Positions 1 through 10,760 of a stretch of 64,000 nt of DNA are shown one piece after another. Position 1 is the stretch's first letter, and each line of letters opens with the position of its first letter. The translations under genes were made by a program, and so were the position numbers. This DNA is from Aradus depressus (taxonomy: Eukaryota; Arthropoda; Insecta; Hemiptera; Aradidae): positions 18,589,079 through 18,653,078 of the forward strand of contig OY759215.1 of assembly GCA_963662175.1 (NCBI GenBank), in the 5' to 3' direction. The notes under the pieces were generated by a model, which had not been told where the DNA came from, made no database searches, and saw nothing but the letters and a program-made list of their open reading frames with translations.

Positions 1-285
1 CACTGAGCTCAAGATCGTGGGATCAAACTTGGCCGATGCCCTTAGTTTAGTTTATTTGGGGGGTAAAATAAACGATAAGCGATGGTCCCTGTACGATGAC
101 AGGTATTCGTTGAAGACCCTCTACCCTAGGTGAATAAAAATTTTAATTTAGGTAGGCAAAATGTAAGACTCCCATTGTAGAGTCGGGCTCATGTCCACCA
201 GAGTGACGAAAGAGTGCTCTAGTGGTAGGCGATATGACCCCTCGTAGTTAAAAGCCTGGACATGAGTCATGATAACTGACTATAT
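1..285 (+). repeat. SINE-A copy, 5' truncated by the window edge
   Basis: Begins in the tRNA-like head (CTGAGCTCAAGATCGTGGG) and runs through the family body: GGTAAAATAAA, GATGTCAGG-like block, GAGTCGGGCTCATGTCCACC, AGTAGGCGATATGACC, ends GACATGAGTCATGATAACTGAC. Full-length copies here are about 340 bp with pol III boxes A (TAGCTCAGTGG) and B (GGTTCGTAACC). Confidence 0.85.
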
Positions 286-305
286 TTAAAATAAATATTA
301 TTATT

Positions 306-820
306 ATTCATTTCATATGTATTTATTCATTTCATATGTGATCATATTTTAATATTTAATATCGATTGATGTACAAAATTGTATGACGTTTCCAACTACA
401 ATGTTATGGTTTAACGGAAATAAATATTATTATTATTCAACTCATATTTATTTATTCATTTCATATGTGATCATATTTTAATATTTAATAGCGATTGATG
501 TACAAAATTGTATGACGTTTCCAACTACAATGTTATGGTTTAACGGAAATAAATATTATTATTATTCAACTCATATTTATTTATTCATTTCATATGTGAT
601 CATATTTTAATATTTAATAGCGATTGATGTACAAAATTGTATGACGTTTCCAACTACCATGTTATGGATTAACGGAAATAAATATTATTATTATTCAACT
701 CATATTTACTTATTCATTTCATATGTGTTCATATTTTAATATTTAATATCGATTGATGTACAAAATTGTATGACGTTTCCAACTACCATGTTATGGATTA
801 ACGGAAATAAATATTATTAC
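306..820. repeat. Tandem repeat, 129-bp unit, about 4 copies
   Basis: The GTGATCAT landmark occurs at 338, 467, 596 and (as GTGTTCAT) 725, an exact 129-bp step. Units contain GATTGATGTACAAAATTGT, GACGTTTCCAACTAC and TTAACGGAAATAAATATT. Diverged single monomers occur at 38650-38790 (reverse) and perhaps 8660-8780. The array starts right behind a SINE-A tail. Confidence 0.9.
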
Positions 821-856
821 TACATTGTGAAGCATGTTGAAGATATGAAACATGCT

Positions 857-894
857 CCCGGGGGGGTGGGGGGGGGGGGGGGGGGGGGGGGGGG
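857..894. repeat. Poly-G tract
   Basis: About 36 bp of almost pure G with a single T. Others in the window: 8153-8174 (G), 10738-10758 (C), 16941-16960 (C), 42349-42374 (C). Assembled length is unreliable. Confidence 0.9.
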
Positions 895-959
895 TACAGG
901 GTTCAAGGTGAGGAATGTCTGAAATGGTCTAAAGATAAGCAACTGAAAAGGCACTTTTA

Positions 960-2000
960 TTACTTCTCACTGGGACATTTATGAAATCATGTAGACATTT
1001 CAAGTTTTTTATTTCTCCAGCTAGACGAAGTATACGGTAAGTTGTCTCATCTATCAACGGAAGCGTATGTAATCTGTCAAATTCTCAACGGAATTTCATG
1101 TTTTCCGACCTCCTGATCCAAAAATGGAAAAAAGCTTGTACGTCTGCCTGTGAACACGATAACTCCCGAGAGGATCAGGGCCGGCGGATGGGCCGGGCGA
1201 AGCGGACAAAAGTCCGGGGAGCCAAATTGCCGGGGCGATGATGATATATAAAAACGTTTCCAGCCAATGTAGATGGGCGCAAATTTAGTCAAAATTATTA
1301 CTACGCTTTTACTCTCATCTTGTTTAAAATAGTTATATAATTGTTCAAAAAAGTTATAACATTTATATTAAAATTAATAATAAAATATTTAAAGATTAAA
1401 ATTAAAATCAAATAAAATTACATTATATGTAAAATTTAATACTTGAAAAAATCTTACTCTAAAAAAAGTAATTTTGAGGGCGCCAATTTCAGTATTGCCC
1501 GGGCGCCATTTTCATGTTCCGCCGGCCCTGATAGAATGAATGTATCATCGTATATCAAATGTTATATGTGAATCCAAAAGCCTCTAGAGACAATACCTAT
1601 TGATTTTCAGCCAAATCGGCCAAGGGAAGAAGAGGGTTAGGGGGGAGGTTTAACTCAAAAACTCTAATAACTGCCGTTGTAATGAATATATCGACACAAA
1701 ATTTCATATGTAAACTCAAAACCTTATAAGAACAACACTTATCAATTTTCAGCGGAATCGGTGAAAGAGAAGGAGAGGATCAGAGGGGGCTCAGCTCAAA
1801 TACCCCTATTACTGTCGACGTATTGAATATATCGACATGAAATTTGTTATTAGGATGTAGGAGCCTCGATGTAAGTCAATTGATTATTAACACAAACAGT
1901 CGACTGGTTTTGGAGGAAAAGCGAAAGTTAATTCATTAATTCGTTCTGGGGAAATACATAGCCTGTGATTCACCGACTTTTTCATTATAAAATTATGTTC
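960..2000 (+). repeat. R-family repeat copy, split by a hAT-like MITE
   Basis: R copies begin with a line like ACTTCCCCAGTTATACGAAG, then GGAATTTCATGTTTTCCGAC, TGTGAACACGATAACTCCCG, two or three diverged subrepeats of about 105 bp (TTTTCAGCCAAATCGGCC, AATAACTGCCGTTGTAATG) and end near GTCGACTGGTTTTGGAGG, TTCTGGGGAAGTACATAGCC and GATTCACCGACG. No protein-coding capacity is seen. Here the middle is interrupted at 1176-1530. Confidence 0.85.
1176..1530. mobile_element. hAT-like non-autonomous element (MITE)
   Basis: Ends in 12-bp inverted repeats CAGGGCCGGCGG / CCGCCGGCCCTG. Flanks GAGAGGAT and GATAGAAT look like a diverged 8-bp target duplication, and the host R repeat reads straight across (CCCGATAGAATG). 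CAGGG-type ends and 8-bp duplications are hAT hallmarks. The 355-bp interior is AT-rich without an open frame. Confidence 0.75.
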
Positions 2001-2004
2001 AGAG

Positions 2005-2185
2005 GGCGCCGGTAGCTTCTGATGGGACGTTAAGCGATGGTTCCGAGCCTGTTCGATAGGGTAGGCAAAACTTTAGACTCCCATAATAAAGTCGGGCACA
2101 TGTCCACCAGAGTGACGAAAGAGCGCTCTGTTAGTAGGCGATATGACTTCACAATTAAAGCCCGAACATAACCCTATTCTTTCAA
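2005..2185 (+). repeat. SINE-A copy with internal deletion
   Basis: Starts AGAGGGCGCCGGTAGC, then jumps to CTGATGGGACGTTAAGCGATGG, losing most of the tRNA-like head, and continues to TAGGCGATATGAC and AAAGCCCGAACATAA. Placed directly after an R copy. Confidence 0.8.
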
Positions 2186-2189
2186 AAAC

Positions 2190-2755
2190 ACTTCACTTTA
2201 ACATGTATCTCTATTAGCAAAATAATTTCGAAGATAAACACAAGTGTTTTAGGAGTTATGCAGTGTTTTATCTGAAGTATTTTGTGTACAGAGAATATCG
2301 GTGGTAGATATCTCACTTAACTTAAAAATAAAGTTATCGAAACGTCTTTTTGCAGACATAACAATATGAGAGAATTTTAGTTATTACTGGCAAAAATTAA
2401 TGAGAGAATAAGAATATAATAATGTGATGTCACGAAATTTCGTGTAGGATTGTGAATTTCTTGGGCTACGCCGGTCAGTACAGTGAGTATTAATATATAC
2501 ATATAATATAAACTAACCTTATTGGTGTGAAAGCAATGAGGAAATGTGTTCTATCGGCAGTCTTTAATCTTTGTGATCATGACTGAGAGGGAGGAGAAGG
2601 GTAGGTTCAGGACATTACAGCGATAACCCGGCATGAACCCGGGAGTGTTGTAGGTCCGTACACTTCTTGCTTACTATCTACACTACCTAATCATCATTAG
2701 GTCCTTGTCACCAGAGCAGGATCGAGGAAACTCCGAGTCTGGGTCGAGTCTTTAA
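2190..2755. other. Unassigned AT-rich sequence
   Basis: No open frame, repeat family or RNA motif recognised. A GC-richer patch around 2590-2720 has no coding signal. Confidence 0.5.
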
Positions 2756-2977
2756 CGATCCTCACTAGACATTTTCTTCCGAAGCTACGTTACAGAAGTT
2801 ACATAATCGGTCAACAATTCGATGCGGAGTTTTCAACGAAATTTCATATTTTCCGACCTACAGATTCGAAATATGAAAAAAAAAAAAAAAAAAGTCTGCC
2901 TGTGTGTGTGTTTGTGAACACGATAACTCTCGATAGAATGAATGTATCTCCACGAAATTTATATTTATAATTATATA

Positions 2978-4097
2978 ATTCCACACCAACGCAGCATGAC
3001 GTTACACCCACCGATTTTTTTATGAAAAACTAATGTCAGTTTTGGATTCCTCATCCAAAAATAAGCTTAAATACAAATTTTCAGCCTTTTTCGATCGATC
3101 TTTTTTTCTACAGAAGGAAAACATTTTGTTGTCTTTTTTCGAGTTTTTCACAATACGATTTTTTATTTTTTGATTTTAACTATCAATATCGGCTGAAAAA
3201 ATATGTTTTACAGATGATTTCAATCGGAAATTTTCTGTAGATTTCGAAAATGTTATCGAAAATATAAAAAAAATTGACCTTTTCACTAAAAATGGCAATT
3301 TAACATTTTTTTTCACTTTTTTTTTTCATGATTTTTTTTCGACCTGCTAGTACACCTATTTTTCATCCGTAACACATAGAAATTGTTGTTCGGGAGCTGA
3401 ACTTTCATAAAAAAAAATTTTCGTTCTGGGGAAAACATGTTTATGAACTGTATAATAGCAATTAAAGTAATTATCGATTTTAAGTGTTTGGCCACTATTG
3501 TTGGCATATAATTTGTTATTTTTTTCGTGCTAAATTTTCTCTTTCACTCAACAATTTGTAAGGATCTGCATTTCAATATATTTCTTGAATGAAAATATCA
3601 GTTTTTAAATAATTGAAGTAGTCTGTTCATAAACATGTTTTCCCCAGAACGAAAATTTTTTTTTTATGAAAGTTCAACTCCCGAACAACAATTTCTATGT
3701 GTTACGGATGAAAAATAGGTGTACCTACTAGCATATCGAAAAAAAATCATGGAAACATTTGAAAAAAAATGATAAATTGCCATTTTCAGTAAAAAGGTGA
3801 ATTTTTTTTATATTTTCGATCAAATTTTCGAAATCTACAGAAAATTTCCGATTGAAATCATATGTAAAATATATTTTTTCAGCCGATATTGATGCTTAAA
3901 TTTAAAAAATAAAAAATCGTATTGTGAAAAACTCGAAAAAAGACAACAAAATCTTTTCCTTCTGTAGAAAAAAAGATCGATCGAAAAAGGCTGAAAATTT
4001 ATATTTAAGCTTATTTTTGGATGAGGAATCCAAAAATGACATTAGTTTTTCATAAAAAAATCGATGGGTGTAACGTCATGCTGAGTTGGTGTGGAAT
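2978..4097. mobile_element. Foldback element with terminal inverted repeats of about 470 bp
   Basis: Left arm 2978-3450 and right arm 3619-4097 are near-perfect reverse complements. They start ATTCCACACCAAC, with CCTCATCCAAAAATAAGCTT and TTTTCGATCGATC further in, around a 168-bp unique centre. No transposase. It sits inside an R repeat, so it moved as a unit. Target duplication is unclear (possibly AT-rich, 2-4 bp). Confidence 0.8.
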
Positions 4098-4239
4098 AAT
4101 TACCCATATGTGAATCCAGAACCCTCCAACGACAATACCTATTGATTTTCAGCCAAATCCCAAGGAAGAGGAGGGTAAGGGGGGAGGCTTAACACAAAAA
4201 TTCCAATAACTGCCGTTGTAATGAATATATCGATACAAA

Positions 4240-4580
4240 AAGAGGGCGCCGGTAGCTCAGTGGTATGCGTGCTTGTCTTCTGAGCTGAAGGTCGTGGGTT
4301 CATAACCCGACCGAGGCCCTTAGTTTATTTTATCTGGGAGGTAAAATAAATTTAAGCAAGCCGTCCTTCGGATGGAACGTTAAGCGATGGTCCCGAGCCT
4401 GTACGATGTCAGGCACTCGTTAAAGACCCCTGCCCTAGGTGAATAAAAACTTAGGGTTGGCAAAAATTTAGGACTCCCACACTAGAGTCGGCTCATGGAG
4501 TGACGAAAGAGCGCTCTGGTAGTAGGCGATATGACCTTGTAGTTAAAGCCCGGGCATGAGTCATAAAACCTAACATAACC
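4240..4580 (+). mobile_element. SINE-A, full length, with target duplication
   Basis: AGAGGGCGCCGGTAGCTCAG start, box A TAGCTCAGTGG, box B GGTTCATAACC, body as in the other copies, tail CATAAAACCTAACATAACC. Host bases TCGATACAAA (4230-4239) and TCGACACAAA (4581-4590) form a 10-bp duplication with one change. Confidence 0.88.
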
Positions 4581-4818
4581 TCGACACAAATTTTCATATG
4601 TAAACTAAAAACCTTATAAGAACAACACTTAATAATTTTCAGCGGAATCGGCGAAAGAGAAGGAGAGGATCAGAGGGGCTCAGCTCAAATACACCTATTA
4701 CTGTCGATAAATTGAATATATCGATATGAAATATATTACTTGGTGGTAGGCAGCTATAGTGGACTAACTTGTTAAATAAGTAAGTAGATTTATCAGTCCA
4801 ACATATTTTTTTATTTTT

Positions 4819-4857
4819 ACCACAACTAGTTTCGGCAATTTGCCATCTTCAGGTGGT
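4819..4857 (-). ncRNA. Hammerhead ribozyme motif, minus strand
   Basis: Mirror copy of the motif at 4970-5008 with identical core and stems: stem I ACCAC/GTGGT, CTGAAGA, stem II GGCA/TGCC, GAAA, stem III in ACTAGT, cleavage expected after GTT. Confidence 0.72.
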
Positions 4858-4969
4858 GAATCTTACTAGAGAAGAGGTCAAGGGACCCAACCGTTCGAGT
4901 ATCATCAGGGTCCAGCTGGTCCCTGATGATAATCGAACGTGTCCCTTGACCTCTTCTCTAGTAAGATTC

Positions 4970-5008
4970 ACCACCTGAAGATGGCAAATTGCCGAAACTA
5001 GTTGTGGT
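4970..5008 (+). ncRNA. Hammerhead ribozyme motif (type I), plus strand
   Basis: ACCAC (4970-4974) pairs with GTGGT (5004-5008) as stem I. Core CTGAAGA at 4975-4981, one unpaired T, hairpin GGCA-AAT-TGCC, core GAAA at 4994-4997, then C-TA-GTT with expected cleavage after 5003. Stem III is only two base pairs alone but lies in the palindrome ACTAGT, as in dimeric hammerheads. Confidence 0.75.
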
Positions 5009-5215
5009 AAAAATAAAAAAATATGTTGGACTGATGAATCTAATTACTTATTTATCGATATGAAATTCAAAATGAGGATGTAGGAGCCTCGATGTAAGTC
5101 AACTGTTGAATATAAACGGTCGACTGGTTTTGGAGGAAGAGCGAAAGTTAATTCATTAATTCTTCTGGGGAAGTACATAGCCGGTGATTACCGACGTTTA
5201 TATTAAAAAAATTAT

Positions 5216-5690
5216 GTGCCTGTGTGACACGATAACTTCCGACAGAATGAAGGTATGAAAACGAAATTGACTCAAAAACTCTAATAACTACTAATAGAAT
5301 GAATGTATCGACACGAAATTTTATATGTATGACCAAAACTCCCTAAAGATGACACCTGTAGTTTTTAAGCCATATCGGCCAAAGGGGAGGGGAAGATTAG
5401 GGGGGAGGCTTAACAAAAAACTCCAAGAACTGCCGTTGTAAAGAACGTTTCTATACAAATTTTCATGTGTAAATTCAAAGCCCAATAAGAACGACACATT
5501 AATTTTCTGCGGAATCGGCCGAAGGGAAGAGGAAGTGCTCATCCCAAAAACCCCAATAACTGCCAATGTAATTAATAACTAATATTACTGCAAAGGTTGA
5601 CTAGTTTTGGAGGCGGGGCGAAAAGTTAATTGAGTATTTTGTTTTGCCGATGATTCACCGACGACCTTTTTGACGTGACAACGTCTTATT
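5216..5690 (+). repeat. Second R-family copy, head-to-tail with the previous one
   Basis: Runs from the GTGACACGATAACTTCCGAC motif through two subrepeats to TTTTGGAGGCGGGGCGAAAA and GATTCACCGACGACC. The 5' head is missing. Confidence 0.75.
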
Positions 5691-6540
5691 AATTGGAGGC
5701 CAGCACCCCCCATGTTAGAAAACTGCGTTACCTACATATGTTACTTTCGTATTGCGCATGCGCCGAGAGAGAGAGAGCATCCGCCACCTTGTGTTATCTT
5801 TAACTAATCGAATTGTTAATTGAACTTCACAATTACATTATTGTCCTACATGATGTACTAATGTGAAAATAGCATTGATTTAAATAAACGCTTCATAAAA
5901 TTGTTCACCATTCTAAAACTATTTGATCTATGAATTTGAAAATAATATTTTTATCGAATAAACTCTTTATAAAAATTTTAAACCAAATTTTCATTTTTTG
6001 AAAACTATTATGCTTATGAATGTTTTTTTTTCTATATCGTTTTTTAATTGTTTCAAGGTTCAAAAATTTTATTGAAATGATTTGTTATAATATTTGATTC
6101 TTGCATTTTCGCTATCATTTCGCCACGCATCGGAGTTGCACTCACCCGGTTTTTCTTAGTTTTATATGTCTTTTTTAGTATAAGGAAGAATTGTAATCGT
6201 GCGAAAATCCGAGATCGAGTTTTCAACGGATTTTCATGTTTCAAAGTTCTCTGAATAGTTTTGATCATTTTCGCGGAGATGTTTGTCTGTGCGTGTATAT
6301 GTGGGTGTGGGATTGAAATTTTGTGAGCGATCTAACTTAAAAACGATTGCAGCAATGACTTGAAATTTGATATGAAGATGTGACATAAGCTAACTTAGAT
6401 CTAATTAGATTCTGTCCGAAATCCGACGAAAATTGAAGGAACTGAACTTTACCTCGGGGCCTAAATGCATTTTACAAGATCCCGCTTGTGTTTATAACTT
6501 AATAAAAAGTCTCTTCAAGAATCTAACATACAGACACTCA
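5691..6540. other. Unassigned AT-rich sequence
   Basis: No gene or known repeat seen. 6240-6480 has TGTCTGTGCGTGTATATGTG and GACTTGAAATTTGATATGAAG, reminiscent of the R head, so it may be a very old relative. Confidence 0.45.
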
Positions 6541-6720
6541 GAAATTTTACTTCACCAGTTATACGAAGTACAGGGGAAGTTATAGATTTGGTCAAAAATT
6601 CGATGCGGAGTTGTCAACGGAATTTCATGTTTTCTGACTTTTTGATTCCAAAATTGGAAAAAAAAAACATGATAACTCCCGTTAAAATGAAATGTATGGA
6701 TACGAAATAAAAAAAAAAAT
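6541..6720 (+). repeat. R-family fragment
   Basis: CAGTTATACGAAGTACAGGG, GGAATTTCATGTTTTCTGAC and CATGATAACTCCCGTTAAAATG show the first 170 bp of R only. Confidence 0.75.
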
Positions 6721-7900
6721 TGAAAATTATGAAATTATACATTCAGATTTTTATCTAAAATATTAACATGCCAATGTTTTATAGATAAAGGCAATTTCAT
6801 TTGTTGGCGATCAAATTTCCCGCGGTAAAGAACATCCTCTTCTCTGAGGCAGAAGTTTCTAGAATGCATAGATATTTATTTGGCAAATTCTTCAGATATA
6901 AATAAATAAATAAAAATATATTAGATCAATAATTGCAAGCATTTAAATATTTCATAAATAAACAATAGCATTATTTCATGTTTGATTTTATAAATATAGT
7001 TTGGACAAACGGAGATCTACTGAACGGATTCCAAAAATCTAAGTTCAAATCCAAAATCCCAATTCGGATTATGCTCCGGAGATGGATTTAAAGATTGAAA
7101 TCCGGATTCTCCAGATATCCGGATAATCCAAAATCCAGATTATTAGCAGTACTAGTTGGTCTAGTCTCAAATATTCTAAAATATTAAATAAAATATAAAT
7201 TAAGGATGAAATTGGTCTTAATGAAACACAGAAGAACCTGTTTTAGGCCTAGTTAGCAGAAATGTACGTATGAATAAAAAGCGGGTATAAATAATATTTG
7301 AAAATAACATTATTCACAACAAATAGGTGGATAATATAATATATTATAAAACTATTTACTGCAGAAATGAAACTTGTTTCTTAAAATATAATATTATTAA
7401 TTATTAAATGGTTTCCTAAATGTACTGAGAGCTATCTAGGGGGCCTAGGGAAAACTATATGTGGATAAAGAATACACTGGTTGTTTTTCATTAAAAGAAA
7501 ATAACTGAAAATTGTCATTCATTAGACGATGTCGGTAACCGAATTTTATATCAAAAAAAAAAAGGTAAGACGCAAATTTAATTTTTTAAATACGTGTTAT
7601 TTGAACAGTTGTTCTGATTTTAAATGTTTTTTACCACGGGACAAGGACAAGAGATTTTGATTTCTGTTCTAATCGTTGTTAAAAATTCTTATACTTCCAC
7701 TTTATTTTTTGAAATTTTATGCTTTTATAATTTTTTGTTTTAACAACAAATATTGAAATGCCTTTTTAAATAGAACTTGTTAAATAACCAGTACAACCTG
7801 CTTGAATGTTTTATTTTCGAAATTTCAAAACATTCAGCTCATATAAATAAATAAATAAATTCCTTTTTTACTCTAGAAGTATGAATAAAGTAAACGATCT
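6721..7900. other. Unassigned AT-rich sequence
   Basis: No gene, repeat or RNA recognised. A short self-similar stretch at 7010-7140 repeats AAATCC and GGATT words (AAATCCAAAATCCC, AAATCCGGATTCTCC). Confidence 0.45.
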
Positions 7901-7904
7901 CTCT

Positions 7905-8400
7905 ACAAGTCGCCATCCATTGTTGACTTCTACAGCTGTAGCGGAATTTCATGTTTTTCGACACCTTCATTACCAAAATAAAAAAAAATTATGTGTGTGA
8001 TGAACACGCTAGCTAGCTTTCGGTAGAATCAATGTCAAAGCGGGAGGCTTAACGCGAAAACTCTTTCAACTGCCGTTATAATTAATGTGACGCGAAAATT
8101 CATATGTAAATTTAAAACCCCATGTTCTATTTTCAGCGGAATCGGAGAAAAGGAGGGGGGGGGGGGGGGGGGGGTACGAGGGGGTCTCTACTCATTAATA
8201 TGACATTTTATATTTAAATTCAAATTCCCATAAGGACGATACCTGTTAATTTTCAGCAAAATCAGCCGAAGGGAAGGGGGTTTCACGCGAATGGGACTCA
8301 ATTCAAAAACCCTAATAACTGCCGATCTAATGAATTTATTGATACAAAATGGAGTATGAGGATTCAGAAGCCCTTTGTATGTCAACTAAATAACCAGTTA
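7905..8400 (+). repeat. R-family copy with poly-G insertion
   Basis: GCGGAATTTCATGTTTTTCG to AGCCCTTTGTATGTCAAC, with the subrepeat words AACTGCCGTTATAATT and AATAACTGCCGATC. A 22-bp G run (8153-8174) sits in the G-rich part of a subrepeat. Confidence 0.78.
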
Positions 8401-8985
8401 TTTTACTTTAACAAACAAAATAAGGTTAACCGACAGTCTTGGGATATGAACCTAAAATCTCCAGATTGTAAGCCAACTGCAGAGCTATATGGGGGGCCAA
8501 AGTAGTTACTTTAAGTGATTATATTGAATTTTGATATTCATTGATAAAAAAAAAAATAGTTTGTTTATTAATATTAGGAATTTTATATTAATTTGTTTTC
8601 TATTATTTATTTATTATATTTTTATAATGATTATTATTTTTCTTTTGTGTTTTTATGCTAAGATTTAATATCGGTTGAAGTCTATAATTTATGACATATT
8701 TTGATGTAAAAAGTTGTATTGTCGTCAACATCAATAACATTATCTATTATAGAATTATAACTCTAAAATAAATTTATATTTATTCTATAATTATTTTTTC
8801 AGTTTATTTATTAATTTGACCATTTATTAATATATTGTTATTTTATTTATTCTTAGTTATTTTTGTTTAGCCCCTTTTTACATCGGTTTTTCTTAAATTA
8901 ATTTTATTTCAAACCTAGTCTGGCCATCTTTCTCTTTTATAGTCAACCATTAATGTATTTTGCTGTCTATTACTAGCCAAGGAAG
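8401..8985. other. AT-rich stretch ending in a short two-copy repeat
   Basis: Mostly A+T without signals. 8870-8976 resembles 12280-12388: TTTAGC, ATTTTATTT, CTTTTATAGTCAACCATTAA, so a diverged low-copy repeat is present twice. Confidence 0.5.
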
Positions 8986-8989
8986 GTTC

Positions 8990-9530
8990 AAGTAAGCCGT
9001 TCATGGGGCTAGAAGCAGTACTAGGAATACCTGGGAGGCATGCCGAACCCGGATTAAAAAGTGGACTAGAGCTTTTTTGGAGCAGTCATGGAGAGAAATA
9101 ACCATATGCAGACAGTCGAAGATGTTCCTGGATGGAGAGTCGAAGGTGTTGAAGGATGGGATCCTGAACCTGAAAAAGAAACGAGCTTCGGCAATTAACA
9201 GGAGTTCTCATAGGACACAGTCCGTTCAATGGACAACTACACCACTGTAGGAGTCAAGGACAGTCCTACCTGTGACTGATGTGGAGAAGGAGATGAGACG
9301 GCGGCACACCTCCTTGGTATATGCTTGGACGAGATTCCACATTTTTGGAAAAGATGTAATCACAGAGGAGGACTTTAGAAGACTGGACCAAGCGAGCATT
9401 CTTTATGAAGGACTTGGATTAGGTACAACAGGTAACAAAGTAAAATGGAAGCCCAGCGCTTGATAAGAGCATTGGATGCTTAGGTCCCTAGGCGTAACAC
9501 CAGCCCATATATATTATTGTTATTTTACTG
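8990..9530 (+). mobile_element. Jockey-type non-LTR retrotransposon, 3' fragment
   Basis: Broken frames give RTRIKKWT, GILNLKKKRASAI, then the last segment FHIFGKDVITEEDFRRLDQ. The same words occur at 52444-52830 (minus) and 54690-55520 (plus), where RNase H and a CxxC-type tail are clearer. Frameshifts and stops make it a relic. The 3' end is near CACCAGCCCATATATATTAT. Confidence 0.75.
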
Positions 9531-9544
9531 TCTACTATGTCCCC

Positions 9545-9848
9545 ACCAATACAAAGTGTAGCAGTTATATCGGCGGAATTTCATGTTTTCAAAAGGGGCT
9601 CAACTCAAAAATCCTAATGATAATAATGAACATATCGATATGAAATTTCATATTTAAATTCAAACCCCAATAAGTCGAAGGGAAGGAAGATTTATAAGTC
9701 ACTATGTAAATCAAATATTGAGTTTTAGCACAAAAAGTCGATTAACTTTGGAGGGAGAGCGAAAACGTAATTGATTAATTCGGTCTGGGGAAGTACATAT
9801 CCGGTGATTCACCGACGACTGTTTTCACTTTATTTCCTTTTACTTCCC
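9545..9848 (+). repeat. R-family copy, 3' part
   Basis: GGCGGAATTTCATGTTTTC to TCCGGTGATTCACCGACGAC with GTCGATTAACTTTGGAGG. A SINE-A is inserted immediately after it. Confidence 0.75.
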
Positions 9849-9861
9849 CATTATGATAGTA

Positions 9862-10207
9862 GGTTAGGTTTTATGACTCATACCCGGGCTTTAACTACGA
9901 GGTCATATCGCCTACTACCAGAGCGCTCTTTCGTCACTCTGGTGGACATGAGTCCGACTCAACTGTGGGAGTCCTAAATTTTGCCTACCCTAAATTTTTA
10001 TTCATCTAGGGTAGGGGTCTTTAACGAGTACCTGACATCGTACAGGCTCGGGACCATCGCTTAACGTCCCATCCGAAGGACGGCGTGCTTACGTTTATTT
10101 TACCTCCCAGATAAAATAAACTAAGGGCCTCGGTCGGGCTACGAACCCACGACCTTGAGCTCAGAAGTCAAGCACGCATACCACTGAGCTACCGGCGCCC
10201 TCATTTT
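9862..10207 (-). mobile_element. SINE-A, full length, 13-bp target duplication
   Basis: Minus-strand copy from box A (GAGCTACCGGCGCCCTC on the plus strand) to a tail reading AAACCTAACCTA. Flanked by exact CATTATGATAGTA at 9849-9861 and 10208-10220. One of the youngest-looking copies. Confidence 0.92.
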
Positions 10208-10220
10208 CATTATGATAGTA

Positions 10221-10533
10221 TATTTAACAAAATGACTACCTACTACTAACACGAGGATATTAATACAATTACTTTTAATCAATATGGAAATTCACTAATT
10301 TCACAAAGTAAATTTTGGTTATCTGTTAAAAGTACTAAAATAAAGTTGGTAGTCTATTTTGTTGTATATTATAATGATATACTAGGTGTGCAATACATTC
10401 TGCTGTTTGCAAAAACTGAACTGAGTCAGGCATGTCTGTATAAAAAACTCAGTTAATGTTTAAATAATTATCAGTAACTTCTCACCTTGTTTGTTCTTTA
10501 TGAATATATTAATACTTTAAATAGATTTCAATT

Positions 10534-10571
<38 letters not shown>

Positions 10572-10630
10572 CTTTATGTACGGTGCATATTAGTCATGTC
10601 AATGTGTTATATATAATTATTTAAGACATC
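10221..10630. other. Unassigned AT-rich sequence with a 33-bp poly-T
   Basis: No gene seen. The T run at 10537-10569 precedes a second SINE type on the same side. Confidence 0.5.
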
Positions 10631-10760
10631 CATGGCCCCGGGAGGGAGTTCTATCTACGAAATAAAACTCACTCCCGGACGGGATTCGAACCCGCAAACC
10701 ATGGTGAGACCATGCGACCAAAGCCCTACGCCCTACGCCCCCCCCCCCCCCCCCCCCCTT
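10631..10760 (-). repeat. SINE of a second type (SINE-B), tRNA-like head
   Basis: On the minus strand: TTTGGTCGCATGG (box A-like), ACCATGGTTTGC, then GGGTTCGAATCCC, a perfect box B, and CGTCCGGGAGTGAG. Bounded by a poly-C run (10738-10758). It differs from SINE-A in every block. Not a functional tRNA: no paired acceptor stem. Confidence 0.65.

Larger units (their letters stand above)
4733..5052. mobile_element. Penelope-like terminal palindrome with two hammerhead motifs
   Basis: 320-bp near-palindrome centred near 4917, flanked by an exact 14-bp target duplication TATCGATATGAAAT (4719-4732, 5053-5066). Each arm carries a hammerhead-like motif. No coding sequence remains. Known: Penelope-like elements have repeated, often inverted terminal sequences that encode hammerhead ribozymes. 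Assignment to them is inference, since no reverse transcriptase is present here. Confidence 0.7.
2760..5215 (+). repeat. R-family copy with three nested insertions
   Basis: The R copy is read in pieces 2760-2977, 4098-4239, 4591-4732 and 5067-5215. The gaps are a foldback element (2978-4097), a SINE-A (4240-4580) and a Penelope-like palindrome (4733-5052). The duplicated host bases at the last two junctions show R is the oldest layer. Confidence 0.82.

Noticed and set aside
1000..1040. Similarity of the R head (TTATACGAAGTAT, best seen at 15013) to a loxP half-site
   Set aside because: About ten matching bases only, no correctly spaced second arm, and it is part of a repeat; coincidence.
10650..10735. 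Minus-strand tRNA-like sequence with perfect box B
   Set aside because: Arms do not pair into a cloverleaf; reads as a SINE head beside a poly-C run.
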